64,000 nt of DNA from Megalopta genalis (Eukaryota; Arthropoda; Insecta; Hymenoptera; Halictidae). A program made the translations under genes and the position numbers. The notes beneath the pieces were generated by a model, which worked only from the letters and a program-made list of their open reading frames with translations, had not been told where the DNA came from and ran no database searches. Positions 22,920-35,395 of this stretch are shown piece by piece. Position 1 is the stretch's first letter. Every line of letters starts with the position of its first letter. The stretch spans positions 24,185,375 to 24,249,374 of the forward strand of contig NC_135019.1 in the NCBI RefSeq assembly GCF_051020955.1, written 5' to 3'.

Positions 22920-23580
22920 TATAATACATTGCAATGTCGTAAAAATTGTTAAAATAACTACAATTCCAATTAATTATCAACACTTTTTACATGGAACAAT
23001 GAACGTTTCAATGTTACAAGGAACGTTTCCTTGATAAACTGACAATATTCGTTCACCTAATTCCATGTAGATATATTGATGTTTTTCCTCTTATGATCAT
23101 CAAAATCAGTAGCTATTGTTCTAAATAACTCCCAACACCCTTTTGCAATGCAAAGTGCAATAAACGTCTGGAAAAATTCGATGGGAAAAATCAATGTTCC
23201 CCTGATAAATTAACAATATTCGTTCACCCAATTTTATGCAGATGTAATAATGTTCTTCCCCTTGTGTCCTTCATAATACATTACGAGATCATCAAAATCG
23301 ATGAGATGGCTCTGGTATTAAATAACTATGAACATCATGAACAACATCAACAACAATGAACGTCTGGAAAGATTAGATAAAAATGATCAACGTTGCCTCG
23401 ATAAATTAACAATCCTTGTTCGCTTACTTCCGTCCACGACAATGTATTACAAGTTCATGATTATCGAAATCGTCACGATTACCAACGCCCTGTCTAAGTA
23501 ACGTCGAACATCCAAAGAAAATCAAAGAAGAAGAACAACGTTGCCTAATAAACCAACAATCCTGATCCATATTACGTGAT
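22920..23580 (+). repeat. Degenerate tandem repeat of about 150-195 bp, four copies
   Basis: The phrase GTTKCCTNGATAAAYTRACAA followed by TATTCGTTCACCNAATT recurs from 23025, 23196, 23392 and 23540. Secondary shared words include AACGTCTGGAAA and ATCATCAAAATCRRTAG, plus AATACATT near the start of units. The units have diverged by substitution and indels. Confidence 0.8.
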
Positions 23581-24640
23581 AAGCAAACTAAATTATGAGC
23601 GGAAACCACCGAATACACTATTACGTGTACATCCGGTGTGACCAGAACGAGAACAAGAACGAGAGCACATGATAAAAGCTAGGCACGCGATTCCCGTGCC
23701 GGTTCCCGTCAAAATGAACAATCCTCCCAGGCACGACAGTAATTAACGGGACATTACGCGCCGATTAATCCCCGGTTGGTGTGCGGGGTAGACCGCGCGC
23801 GAGTCATCCGGATTAACATGCTCGAAAACGGCGCGGCCCGATATCCAGCGGCGATATTAAGTTCGCGACGGTTGTCTATAGCCTCGGTTGCCAACAACGG
23901 TTCACGGGTATCACCGCGAAGTTAGGGACCGCTGCCGAACGGAAGGAAGAGAGTCGTCGCCCGGCTGGCACCGGGCTGATCGTGTTTACCGTCAGAGGTT
24001 TCTGGCCTGGAGTTTATTCAACAGAATGATCCGTAAATCCTCTTACCGCGCGTGCACCATATATCCGGGCCAATCATTTTAATCTGGTAACCCTAGAAGG
24101 GGCGAAGCCCCAGCGGCGTCTTGGAAATCTGCGCGGCTGCGGGCACGTGTTAACGCGAGTGTCGCTTCGTGCTGACCGGTCGTCGTCGTCGTCGTCGTCT
24201 AAGCCTTTTGGCCCCTTTTCACCTCCGCGAAACCCTTCGCGTGTACTCTTTGTCCGGACCACCACCGGGGCCACGGACCGGCGACTACGACGGGCCACGC
24301 AGGGAGAAGAATGTTCTCTGTGCCGGCCAGGGTCTCGAATTTCACTAGGTGCCTCGAAATACGTGGCCCCTATTAAAGTGACTCCTAACCAGGAACCACG
24401 GAACGGAAAACCCGATGCCGACCCCGGTTCGTTTATACACCGACCTTCCTCTCGGTTATTCCTACTTCCCGTGAACCCCTTCTCTTCGCTTTCTACCCTC
24501 TTCCACCTTCCCGCGCCCGGCTAAAGAACGACCACGGGATTTTCTGCTGGTTACACACGCTTTTTGACCGAATCACCGGGCTGCCCTCTTTGAGACTCCT
24601 ATCCCGAGCTGCCCCCTTTTGTTCTGATTACAAGTACACC
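23581..24640. other. Large GC/CpG island with (CGT)n run
   Basis: GC-rich throughout, with a CGT trinucleotide run at about 24178-24200. The 125-codon plus ORF (24147-24524) encodes S7 from the trinucleotide and is proline/arginine-rich with no domain. It overlaps an equally open minus frame, so neither is called. Confidence 0.45.
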
Positions 24641-26941
24641 GTGTCTGCGCTTGTCTAACACGGCGAAGGTCGTTCCGCAGCCGCTCGATGCACTCAGTGT
24701 ATTTTATTGAACATGCAGCCGACCCAGTACTTGACACTGCCTGGAAGACAGTTATAGGAATTACACGTTGGATATCTTTTGCTTACGCTGAAACGCTACT
24801 AGGTCAGACGAATATTTCACGTCTTACCTATTGGTGGTCACATAGGAGTTGCTTAATGTGGGCTCATCAATTACGGTGCTATTGGTTTGTTTTCAGTCAT
24901 ATTGTATCAGTCAGCTATGTATTTTTCAAATAAAGGCACTGCGATTGGTCACCCCTCTTCCCCGTAGTAACCCGCTCCACTATCCTACTCTATACTTTAG
25001 TCATTGGACACTCTAAATTCTAGTCTGTGTTGTAGTCCCTTCAGTTCAACAGCTAAGATCCCTGTTTTTAACTTTGTCTTTCGTGGACACGTCTTTCTTC
25101 TTCTTTACTATTATTCCTCTTCGATAAATTTCTTCGTTCGATTTGAAAACATGTACTGTGTGATAAATACACAATCATCGTCACTGTGAAATCAGTAAAC
25201 AATTCTTGTTGATACAATGAATTTTCGAAGCTGAAAATTATTCTTCACTGTAGTCCCCGAACACTTTCGCTGTTTTGATCGTAAAGATTGTATGACTAAT
25301 TATAGCACAGAAAGTTCTGTAAACTGTGTTCAATGCAACAGCATATTTTCTTATAACAATGTAAACGTAAACAATATGTTCGAAGCATGTTCAAAGAAAA
25401 CAACTCGAAATGAAGTCCGTTTCAAGATCAGTAACTTGTTTTTCAAAGATTGAATTGGGAAAACGATTCCTTTTGGTAATTAGAAAATACATTCTAACAA
25501 TATTGAATTAGAAGTGCAATTAATTTCTGGTGGTAGAAATGCTTTCTTGTGTCACAAGAATATATCTTGTATAAGGATTTAATGATAAATAGTATTCCAT
25601 ATTTCGAATTCGTAGAATGACTGGATATATGTGAAAGGTTCCATGAAAGAGTTCATTTATAATAGAACTTCTGGAAATGCAATTCGCGAAAGTTGTAAAT
25701 CGCATGTCATGATCGAATGTACATATCGTGACAAGAAAATGTTGAAAATTGAAAGCTTGGGTGACGTTCGAGCTGGAAGTCGTTACGTTGCAGGAGAAAT
25801 AACTGCTTCGATCGTTCATTATGTGTATTAAGCGAAGTATTAGGTAAAGCTGATAAGGTTTTAACAAGATTCCCTGGTGCATAAAGTATTATAAACTGGA
25901 AGTGATCTTCGTCGCCTCGCTGAGTTGTCCTTTAATGAAACGAGCTTAAAGGTGTAAGTGCACTAAAAAGTATCGGTTGGAATTTTACTTAAGAATTTCA
26001 GGCTGTTATTATAACGACGTTATCGGGTCGTCCCATTCCTGTATCGAATTTATCGCCTGACTTTGATCTTGATTTTTAGTTCCCATTTATACCCGTCACT
26101 GTCCCTACTTTAAGCATTATACATATATGCTTCAAATATCCTTCTGAATAAATTCAGAAAGGCAGCACAAACACAGAAAATTAATTACACACATTTTTGT
26201 TCTCAAAAAGTTTGTTCTGAATGTCTGCCGCAGTTCGTATTAACTAGATTGCCAAATTTAATACATTTGTGGTAAATGTTCAACGTTAAAATATTAAAAT
26301 CATTAACAATACATTTCTGTTCAACTTCTGCGTTGACGAAGAATGCTCGCAATATTTTCGTCTACACAAAGGTCCACATCTTGGTAGCAACAAATGTAGT
26401 AAACCCAAATAATTAACGACTTATGACCGTGCAAAAAATGTTATATAATTCTGACACATATTGTACCTGCATAATGAAACAAAACTTTTCGCACGCAATA
26501 AAGTTACCGTCGTGCCTGCAACGTAATAAAGTTTCGTGCACCATTCGTGTAATTACCACGGAACTAGTTACAAAAACGTGCATTGTATATAAAATTCGAT
26601 ACAATTCAAACGTAAGCGAATATTTTCTGATAATTTATACATTCCACATTTTCTTCGAAACGATTTTCATCAGCCGGTACGTCGATTCCATCGAAAACGA
26701 ACTTTTATGCAAAGTATTGACAGGTTATTAAAGATAAACCGATCGATTAAAAACATAACCGGACATCGGCCGATCGGTGATCGATCGACATTTTTCGAAA
26801 AGTTTCCATATATGATGCATGATCCGTTAACACTTTCAAAAAAGTTTCACACCACCGTGACGCCTGTGATCGATTATCAATCTCCCCATCCACCCTCCTA
26901 AAAAAAAAGAAAACTGTAATGGAGAATACAAGAACGTGTCG
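24641..26941. other. No gene seen
   Basis: AT-rich DNA with several ORFs of 60-120 codons on opposed strands (for example 25520-25882 minus). None shows a domain or splice context. Confidence 0.5.

Positions 26942-26995
<54 letters not shown>
26942..26995 (+). repeat. (TA)n microsatellite, about 26 repeats
   Basis: Uninterrupted TA dinucleotides. The minus-strand ORF rich in alternating I/Y across this tract is an artefact. Confidence 0.98.
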
Positions 26996-27001
<6 letters not shown>

Positions 27002-28189
27002 AGGAAACGAAGTTGTTGCGCAAAAGCAATCGATTATCGGATGCGAAAGGTTTCACTCTTAATACTGGATAGCGGACCCAAGTAGGTGACAGCGTTTCCA
27101 CGGATGCAAACCTAACGAAAGTGGATTAAAGTTGAACTCAGCTTGAACTCTGATTAGCGTTTCCATCGACTTTTATCGTGTAGAGCGAAGCAGTGAAACA
27201 TAGGCTTTAAGTAAAGGGGGAACAACTGGGACAATTAGGGAACCTGGCCAGACTAGCAATGAATGCTTCTTTGAATTCGAGTCTTCGTGTTACATAAATC
27301 GGATTCAGAAGGAATTAATTCAGAATATCATAGAATTTTCTGAAGTGGTTGCATTGCGATTCACAAAATTTTGTGTACATTAATACAAGAATAAATTATT
27401 GAATCTAATATACGCTACGATATTTCCTAGTTAAAGAAATTGCGAGGAAAGAAAAAACAACCATTGCAAATGAAGAAAACGAACCATAAATGTTACCTTG
27501 AATAATTGTTTCACTGGAGTATTTCAAAAATTGAATTGATTTCTAGTTTCTCACATTAACACGAAACACACTTTCTATTATTCGTGTTATTTATTGCTTA
27601 AATTTTATAACAGAGAATCTATGAAATGTTTACACGAGGAAAGTGATATGTATTACAATCTGATCAATCAATCGATTCACTCTGATCTCTTTCCATGTAA
27701 AAATTAAATACATATCTTTGCGTTTAAAGATTTTAGGGATGCATTAAGAGGAACGATATAATAATGATAATAATAATAATAATAATAAATTACGTTAAAA
27801 ACGTTATGTCAATATAGGCAAATAGGATTCAGTCCAATTTCTTTCTAAATTCGAGATATTTTAATTAACATCGTAAGGCTTATTTGGAATTACTGTCCAC
27901 AAAATTAAATTCTAATGAACAATTGAGTATCTAACTTCAATCGTCGGTACATTTATCAAGAAAAAAGTGTCTATTCCATTTCTCCGCTTCTAAAAAGTAA
28001 TTTCGCTTTCACAAAAAGTGATAATCCAGAACAAAGGGTGGCAAACAGTAGGAGCAGTTCTAACCGGGCTGTTTCTTACACCGCTGGTCCAATTAATTCA
28101 GCAAAAGGTGGTCGAGGGTGGGATCAGAGGTGAGGATCGATGAAAAATTTCAGTGGTCCTTTCAAATTAAGAGTAAATCAACGATAACG
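26996..28189. other. No gene seen; short (ATA)n at 27766-27789
   Basis: AT-rich DNA with a trinucleotide ATA/TAA run of about eight units. Confidence 0.55.
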
Positions 28190-28811
28190 AGGTGAGAATA
28201 GCATTCTTTCAGCCATAAGCCCGGGATCCGGTCCCCGCCGGCCGTAAACCAGGATGAAAATCCAATTTCAAGTTTCGGTTCGAAATTAGCTCGGTTTTAC
28301 CTCCACGTCCGCATGTTAATAGAAACATGTTCACCGATATGCGAAACGAACCAATCCCCGGTTACTTGTCCTGTTGCGGTTCCTCCTTTCGGCCATCGTT
28401 TCATTCGAATTGCTTACATTCCCGCGGGACTTGTTATTAAGCTATTAACTTTTAATTGTCCCCGCGGCACTGAACACTTCCACGGGTCCGGACTGCCTTT
28501 GTTTTTCACGACAACAACGATATTCATCTTTCGAGCCGCTTTCGGTGCTTTATCGTTGTTTTCAACCATCGTTCTGTATCATTAAAAACGCGACCGAACG
28601 AAACGACGCGATAAACGACCGTCGGACAGGGCTTCGTTAGCATGTTCCGAGGCCGTCTTTACAACAAAAACGATTGTAATATCGATGTATCCGAGAAACT
28701 GTAGTCGAACGGGATTTTTCAGCGGTCACTTAAGTAATTAATATTTTCCACTGGAATCCCGGAATCGGCAACCTTCGGGCAATTTTATCGCCTCGAGCTG
28801 TCGACAACTTT
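28190..28811. other. GC-rich island, no gene proven
   Basis: CCCGGGATCCGG and similar CpG-rich words. A 90-codon ORF (28313-28585) has hydrophobic stretches but no start context or family match. Confidence 0.4.
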
Positions 28812-29085
28812 TCAGCCCCTTGCATTATAACGAGTCGGGCTCGCGACGAAGATTTCATATATAATTTACTAAACATGAATGTTATTCATTTCTTTTAAGT
28901 CAAAACAATATTTGATTCCTTTGTTAGCCAAGTCTAAGAATGAAAATAAATACAGACATGCATGAAACAAAAATTGTCTTCTTCTATTAGGGAAATTATC
29001 AATCCCTTGCACTATAACGAGCCAGACTCGTGATGAACATTTTATAAATAATGTTCTAAGTGTGAATGCTATTATAAACAAGCAA
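28812..29085 (+). repeat. Two direct copies of a dispersed repeat of about 80 bp
   Basis: Copy 1 starts near 28815 and copy 2 near 29003. Both read CCCTTGCAYTATAACGAG, then YCRGRCTCGYGAYGAASATTT, then an AT-rich part and CTAARYRTGAATGYTATT. Identity is roughly three quarters. More distant copies are at 15398-15440 (minus) and 18255-18312. CCCTTGCAC resembles piggyBac-type MITE starts, but flanking TTAA is not preserved. Confidence 0.78.
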
Positions 29086-31154
29086 ATTAAAATTTTGTCG
29101 TTCTATCAGGAAAACTCGGTCGCACAATGGTATCATTTTTCAAAAAGTTTGCCAAAATTTATAACTTTACACAATTTTTATCTTATGCTTTATCTTATGA
29201 TTTTGAGGTAGCCGAATTTGAATACGTTATCCAAAATACAAAATTCAAAATGGAAAATCAGATGCTACTGAGTTTTTAACTTATTTTTACCTTAAAGTGT
29301 CCAAGAATATTTTACGTTATCAAAAAATTGCTACAAAACATCCTTATTTTAACGATATACTTGAGGCTCCTCCCTTAACGTGTTAATATTTGTCTGCCTT
29401 TACTGTGGCCCTGATGTTTATCTGATGACTATACTTATCGGCTCCTGCGAGTGTTGCTGTCATAAACGAGCCGCAACACCGATACCACGTCAACGGACAG
29501 AGCTCGATAATAAACCGCTCCCTCGGATCGAGACATAGTTTCAGCAAAATGGGAGAAAGAGCGTGGAGAACCCGCGTGAGATTGAAAGTATACTCAAATA
29601 GAGCGTAAAAGAATGGTAACGACGAGCTGCCCAGGGAATCCGACATGTCAACGGCGAAGAAAAAAGCTGATCTCGGATCGCGAGCCGACGTTGTTTTTTT
29701 TTACATGATAATAATCCGATAACGGATTATAGAACACTCTTTTTGACGATCGACAAAGATCACTCGTTGCTCAGTGAAAGAGCGTCGAGAACGATTTGTC
29801 CCGAGTGCTCATTGTAAATTTATTTGACGAGATACGGCCATTCAAAATGACGCCCGATAGTGATCGAAATTCAAAATTGAAGTTGTACGCGATCGGTTCG
29901 GCCGGTGAACGAGCCGTTATCGTTTATTAAACCCTCGAATGACACACTCGCATTTTCTCAACCATGTGTGTCTTTTCAATGGCTTTGATATTCGGAACGT
30001 CATCGTTGAGAGCGATTTATACAGAAGCCGAAGTAATGACAGATTCACCTCATTTTTGTAATATAACATCGTGCTGTGCGTTTCTGTGTTTTATGTTATT
30101 AATAAGCGATTCTTTACGATGCATTTAGTGAAACATTCAATTATTTAAATAATATAATTTTTATTAATATGGTTATTGTATCAATATTACAAAAATTTGA
30201 AAATTTGTTGCTAAAGAAATATAGATTATTCACTTAATGCTGCTGTGCCTGTACTTAAAAAATTATCATAAATGCAATTAGAAACTAATTAATTATGAAG
30301 AGAACTTAATATTTTGTTGCTCTCTCATCGTTTTTTATGACCTCAATTATGACGAGGTTGTGTCAAAGTCTTTTTACGTCAAAGTTTCTTTACGTCAAAA
30401 CTGAAATGTTGCAGAATGAGGAAAAAATAGAGAGAATGTAGTGTGAACATTTTTTAGCATTGAAAATTTATATGAAACTTGAAATATTCCAACAAAATTG
30501 TGATTTATCGAGTACCATGTGCAGTTGTATTTTTTTGTATGAAAGTTATACATCATTTCCCATATGACACGCTGATTTCAAACCCGATCGTAAAATTTAT
30601 CTACCACTTCAGAATTTTGAAGAAGGATCGATTTAAGCGAAACAGCTGGCGAAATCGTTATTTCGAGAACCTGTCATTATTTCGATCACTGTAATTTCCG
30701 TGTGAGCCGAATGATTTTCTTTCATGTCACTCAATGACCCCACTTGTTCCTTTTACACTCGGACAAGCTCATCTCGAGTTCATTTTGACCCCAATTTTTC
30801 GAAATATTACGGAGATGCTTGGTTCTATACATATATGTATATATGTAGTATGTATATAGTATAAATATAGAAATGCAATAATAATCATAGTATATAATAA
30901 TATAATCGTCCTATAAATTATCAGTGTTAGGATACCTTAAAAAATATGTTCATAAAAATTGTTAACTGAAATTATAAATGATTAACATTCTGAGTTATAT
31001 CCTCCTCAAAAATACCCAACATTTGAATGCTAATTACAGACTTCCCTTATTGATAATAAAAAATAAATAGCGATTGTACGTGCAAAAATAAGTTCGAAAG
31101 ATTATTATTATCAGAAATACTTCTGCAGTCAATTTTTCTGAACCTATTTACGGG

Positions 31155-31157
<3 letters not shown>
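29086..31157. other. No gene seen; GC-richer block at 29400-29940
   Basis: CTTAACGTGTTAA at 29376-29388 resembles TTAA-adjacent ends elsewhere. ORFs at 29383-29646 and 30479-30694 have no recognised features. Confidence 0.5.

Positions 31158-31192
<35 letters not shown>
31158..31192 (+). repeat. (GA)n microsatellite
   Basis: About 17 GA dinucleotides. Confidence 0.97.
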
Positions 31193-31196
<4 letters not shown>

Positions 31197-31615
31197 TGCA
31201 AAAATATCCATTTACCAACGTAAAAATTCACCAATCCTAAACTAAGTAATGAAACTCTTGCGTGAAATGATTAGACGTGTTGCTAAACGTTGAGAAACCT
31301 GTATAAGCCGAACTGTTTTCATTCCGAGGTCAATCGATTGTGTAAGGGTTTGTATGAATTTGATTCCTTTGGGGCGTTCCTTTGGTTGCCTTGAATCGTT
31401 TCAGTGTGGCAGGAGTGTAGTTCCGCAAAGAAATCGCAGGAAGCGTATAACATCTGCTAAGCATGTGGTTACGGTGACCTTAACCAAAACCGCACGGTAT
31501 CACCATATGGTAGTCTTCTTTCTAGACAGTTGACTCACGTTGCAGGCGCCTTTACGTAGACGCCATTTCTTGTCGCTTCATTATACTTTAACAACGTTCT
31601 CTTTGTGATTTTTAG
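31193..31615. other. Sequence upstream of an exon-like ORF
   Basis: The last bases (CTCTTTGTGATTTTTAG) form a plausible splice acceptor. No upstream exon was identified. Confidence 0.4.
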
Positions 31616-31824
31616 GGAACGGACAATTTAATGATGAAATGCCGAATAATACTGCTGATAAGTTGTTTCCTTTTCATGCGTATGTTTCACAGAATTTGTC
31701 ATTTTTTAAAAATGTAAATGTTACAATGTATATTGTTGCTATGAAAAAAACTAACGGTTTACATGATATTATAAACAGAAAGTTAGTGACTTTTAATACA
31801 AATTTTCGTGTACACGAGTTTTAA
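31616..31824 (+). CDS. Possible terminal exon, unrecognised protein
   Basis: I do not recognise a family. A pyrimidine-rich tract ending in TTTTTAG (31609-31615) looks like a 3' splice site. From there a frame stays open to TAA at 31822-31824. Its codons follow a purine-first, T/A-last pattern typical of AT-rich insect genes. Residues include NGQFNDEMPNNTADKLFPFH, then YVSQNLSFFKNVNVTMYIVA, and an ending LVTFNTNFRVHEF. No transmembrane segment, signal peptide or cysteine motif is seen. The first in-frame ATG is at 31639. If real, it would be the last coding exon of a plus-strand gene whose other exons I cannot find. An old fragment or chance ORF is the alternative. Confidence 0.35.
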
Positions 31825-32509
31825 GAATATGTTACAATAGGAAACTCAGCCGACTTCCAGTCTGATTGAATCTTTAATAGAAATTTCTCGTGAACCTGCC
31901 ATTCATTTAAATAGTAATACAAAAGTCTGAATTTTTATGTACAAACATTAATGGTCCAGCAGTAAGTTTAACAATAAACATTGATCTAAACGATTTTTAT
32001 AAATTATATGTATTCCATTCTGTTGGATATTCAATCATCCATTTATAAATGCACCTGCGAAGTTATTTTCCTGGATAGTAAATATTAAATGCGCTTGGAA
32101 GCATTGAAATCATGTTCAGTACCAATAAATGCAATAGATATTTCTCGTATTTCAAAAGCTCTGCTATCAGTACTGTATCACTCTTTCATAATATCAAATA
32201 GTTGCGAATCGAAATTCGTTAAATAAATAATGGTTATTAACTGGAACCGTTGTGTTCAGAGTTTGTTTAGGCAATTGTGTTTGGGCGAGAGTTATCGATA
32301 TTATTAATCACGGAGAAAAATTATCCTATTCCGCGGCGCGGAAGCGAACTTCATGAACAGGCTTGCGATATATGGTTCAATGAGTGCCAATATTTCAACG
32401 ATAAGTTCTTTTACGCGCGTACGCTTTCAAACAGATCCACTGAAAAAATGTAAGCTTCTGCAGATTAAAACAAACACTACCAGCCGGCTTTATATTTCTT
32501 CCTAAAGCG
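31825..32509. other. AT-rich DNA, nothing recognised
   Basis: Could include a 3' untranslated region if the preceding exon is real. No clear AATAAA close downstream supports that. Confidence 0.45.
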
Positions 32510-32585
32510 TCGAGAAAGAGAGACAGAGAAACAGAGAGTGAGAGTTAGAGTGAGAGAAACAGAGAGACAGAGAGAGGGAGAACGA
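32510..32585 (+). repeat. Purine-rich GAGA/CAGAGA tract
   Basis: Imperfect repeats of GAGAGA, CAGAGA and GTGAGA on the plus strand, a degenerate GA microsatellite. Confidence 0.9.
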
Positions 32586-34559
32586 CGGTGTCTATACGTT
32601 TAACTTTTAAGCCTTCCGTGTGCGTTTTTTACCCTAAACGCGGCCGTTAAAAGCATTTGCGACTACCCTTAATCCCGGCTAAATACGACCCACAACGATG
32701 AAAGAGAATGGCTACAGATTGAGAGTTTTAAAGTCACAAAAACCCTCGACTCTTGCCGATAATCATCCCTTTTTCTCGATGGAAATAACTGTAACAAGTG
32801 GCCGCATAAAACGTGCACGTTTCCTAGCAAATATTTTCAATTTTAATTGTCAGCGAATTTACGCAAACATTTGTAACGTGTTTCGTAAAGAGAAATACAT
32901 ATTTTTCGCTGGGAAGCTGTAAATTTCTTAATAAATAAACTAGATAAAGAAGTATTTTCTAGCTAGTTTATCGCGACTTTATATATAATATAAACTAGAA
33001 ATTAGTATAATACTAAAATATGTAAAATTGTTTGTAATGAAGGGAGGATATTTTGACTTTCTAATTTTATGGGATAGATATACTAATCTTTTATGTTTTT
33101 AACCTGAATTCGTTGAATATGTATACTGTTTTTCTTTTTGAAATCGTAATCCTCTACCTTAATTACAGCCTAAAAATGTGTTAAAAATAATCGAGAACAG
33201 CGAACTACTATTTGAATATTTTTCAAACGCTACAGAGCCGATGCCATAACGCATACAGAGTACAATACTGCTGAGCCGATGTCTCCTTTAATTTTATGCA
33301 CTGTTAATTTCTTTCAAGCATAACATTATATGTCAGTGGCACATCGTAATCGTATCAAAGCGACCGAAATTTCCGCATGGCCTTTATAATATTCGTTAAT
33401 TAACATCCAATTTGCGCGCGACCATTAATTTCTATTCAGCATAATTGCGTGAATTTAATGCAGATGCGTGTAAACGTATTATCGGTGACAATTATGATCT
33501 GGCGAACAATTACGCGAAAGGATTAGCGTAATTCCGCATAAAATTCCAATGCGTTTGCTCGACCACGCGTCGAATTCATACTTTATCGGTATTAAACATT
33601 CAATTCCGTGCCGTTATTGAGCATATGATAGAAAATCGTTTCTGCCATCAGAAAAATATGGTCATTTTGACGTTCGAGCAAGTATTGTCATGGATGAACG
33701 CTGATCCGTCCGTCATTTTCACACACACGCATACCTAAAAGCTTTTCACTAATTTCAGAATAAAATTCCAGTTCGACAAAAAAGTATTTATGCATCACTG
33801 GTGATGAATTATTTTCATTTGTCTCTACCTTTGGCACGGAAACAATTAATTCTCTGCTACAAAATGTTACAAATAAATACCAAACTGTCTGTTTCCAGAG
33901 TAATATATACATATATAGATCATATAAATTTTTGTACAACCAACAACTTATATTAAATTAAAAAATGACATTATCTGGAGATCATATAGTCATAAACGTG
34001 AAATTCAAATTACAGAAAATTACGTATGATAGTATGTAATATGTTCTTTTTTGCAACAAAAAGTTTTATAAAATTCTAAAATATGGTATTTAACGCATTC
34101 ACAGCTACAATGTTCAATGAAACGCGATGTATCCTCTTATAAGAGACAAGAGAAACCATTTTTCATTTATGAATAAGTCCTGCAAATAAAATCCTGTGTT
34201 ACCAGTTTTTGACAAACTAAAGTATACACCTAATTCGCTTTTGTTTTGGTGAAACACCAAATGGGACGCTAGTAGCGAGCGCATTAGCATAATTTAATAC
34301 AATATCAGTGTACTTTAAATTTCCTGAAAAACGTTGAATATCAGTTAAGTTAACCTCGCCTATAAAACTGCGAATTTGCATACTCCTCCGCAGCCAGTAT
34401 GCAAGAACAACATTCTCGAAATAGCATATCGTTCAGCAACAACAGGATTGGTTAACAACGGTTAACGGAGATCGATAGCAGCAACGAACACAGGGGTTTT
34501 GCGAAGGAAACGGAACGATAAGAATGTCTCTATCTAATCAGAGAAAAATAGGTTTTATT
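32586..34559. other. No gene seen
   Basis: AT-rich DNA with ORFs of 74 and 83 codons lacking motifs. Confidence 0.5.
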
Positions 34560-35395
34560 TCGCCGGTGTTGTAATCCGTGGCAACGGGAGAAGAAAGGGT
34601 TTACGAGGTTACAAAGACTCCATCGGAAGGGACGTTGTTTTCTTTAGAAAATCCGCGTTCCTCTCGACACCGGCCGGAAAATCCTGTGGAAAAACACTTT
34701 CGTGGCGGTCGTTTGCTCTTGTAAGTGTTCCGCCTAGGCATTACCTTTCGGCGAATATAATCGTTTCATATATCTGCGCGTCACATTGAAACTGTCTTTG
34801 TGCCTCCGGTCGCGTCGCTTCCGTCGAAAGGCTCGGGGTCCGTGAACCAGCGAGGTTTGCTTGTGACGGTAATAAATTATGAACTCGTCCAATATCTTTC
34901 CTTTTCCCGACTTACTAGCTTTTGAAATATATCGTCGTTACGTATTTCTTCCTTCCCGGCCGGCTGCTATACGTACAGGGCGTTTCACTTAACTGGACTG
35001 CCTCGAATGTCTCCATTGCTCTTGCCAGAAAACGTCTAGCCCCGCGCAATTTTTATTGCTGCTCGTCGAAAATAGGATGTCCCTCCTTTATCATTAGCCG
35101 CACCAGAAAACAATCCGCTATTTCTCGTAGGAGATCGCGGAAGCAATTTAAATTCCACGCGCATCCGATGTTTTCATCGTTCCGAACGTCATGGCGTGCA
35201 GCGCGACGCGGCGTCTTGCAGCAGGCGTTGTTTCGCGGGTAGACTGGATGGCGTTGTTTTATTGCCGATTGCAGAAAGAGAAATTTTACGTGTGATAAGG
35301 ACGAATGCATTCCCTCTTTCCAAGTCGTCTATCTATCCGGTAACCTCCAAGATTCGAAGCTGTTTACTTAACACTTCGACCACCGCGTTGTAAAC
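34560..35395. other. GC-rich island with a dispersed repeat at about 34971-35040
   Basis: ACGTACAGGGCGTTTCACTTAAC, CTCGAATGTCT and CATTGCT are shared with an inverted copy near 37948-38012. The 106-codon ORF (34922-35242) and its opposite-strand partner cross this repeat and are not called. Confidence 0.5.
34971..35040 (+). repeat. Dispersed GGGYGTTTCACTTAAC repeat, plus copy
   Basis: 21 of the first 24 bases match the minus-strand copy at 37948-38012, followed by CTCGAATGTCTCCATTGCT against CTCGAAATATCTGCATTGCT. The motif resembles element termini common in insect genomes. The element type is not determined. Confidence 0.65.

Noticed and set aside
22920..23580. CRISPR-like array
   Set aside because: Repeats are 150-195 bp apart and diverged, with no short identical repeat and unique spacer pattern.
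24147..24524. 125-codon ORF in a GC island
   Set aside because: The serine run is a CGT repeat, a minus-strand frame is equally open, and there is no domain.
26898..27101. Minus-strand ORF with alternating I and Y
   Set aside because: It is a translation of the (TA)n tract.
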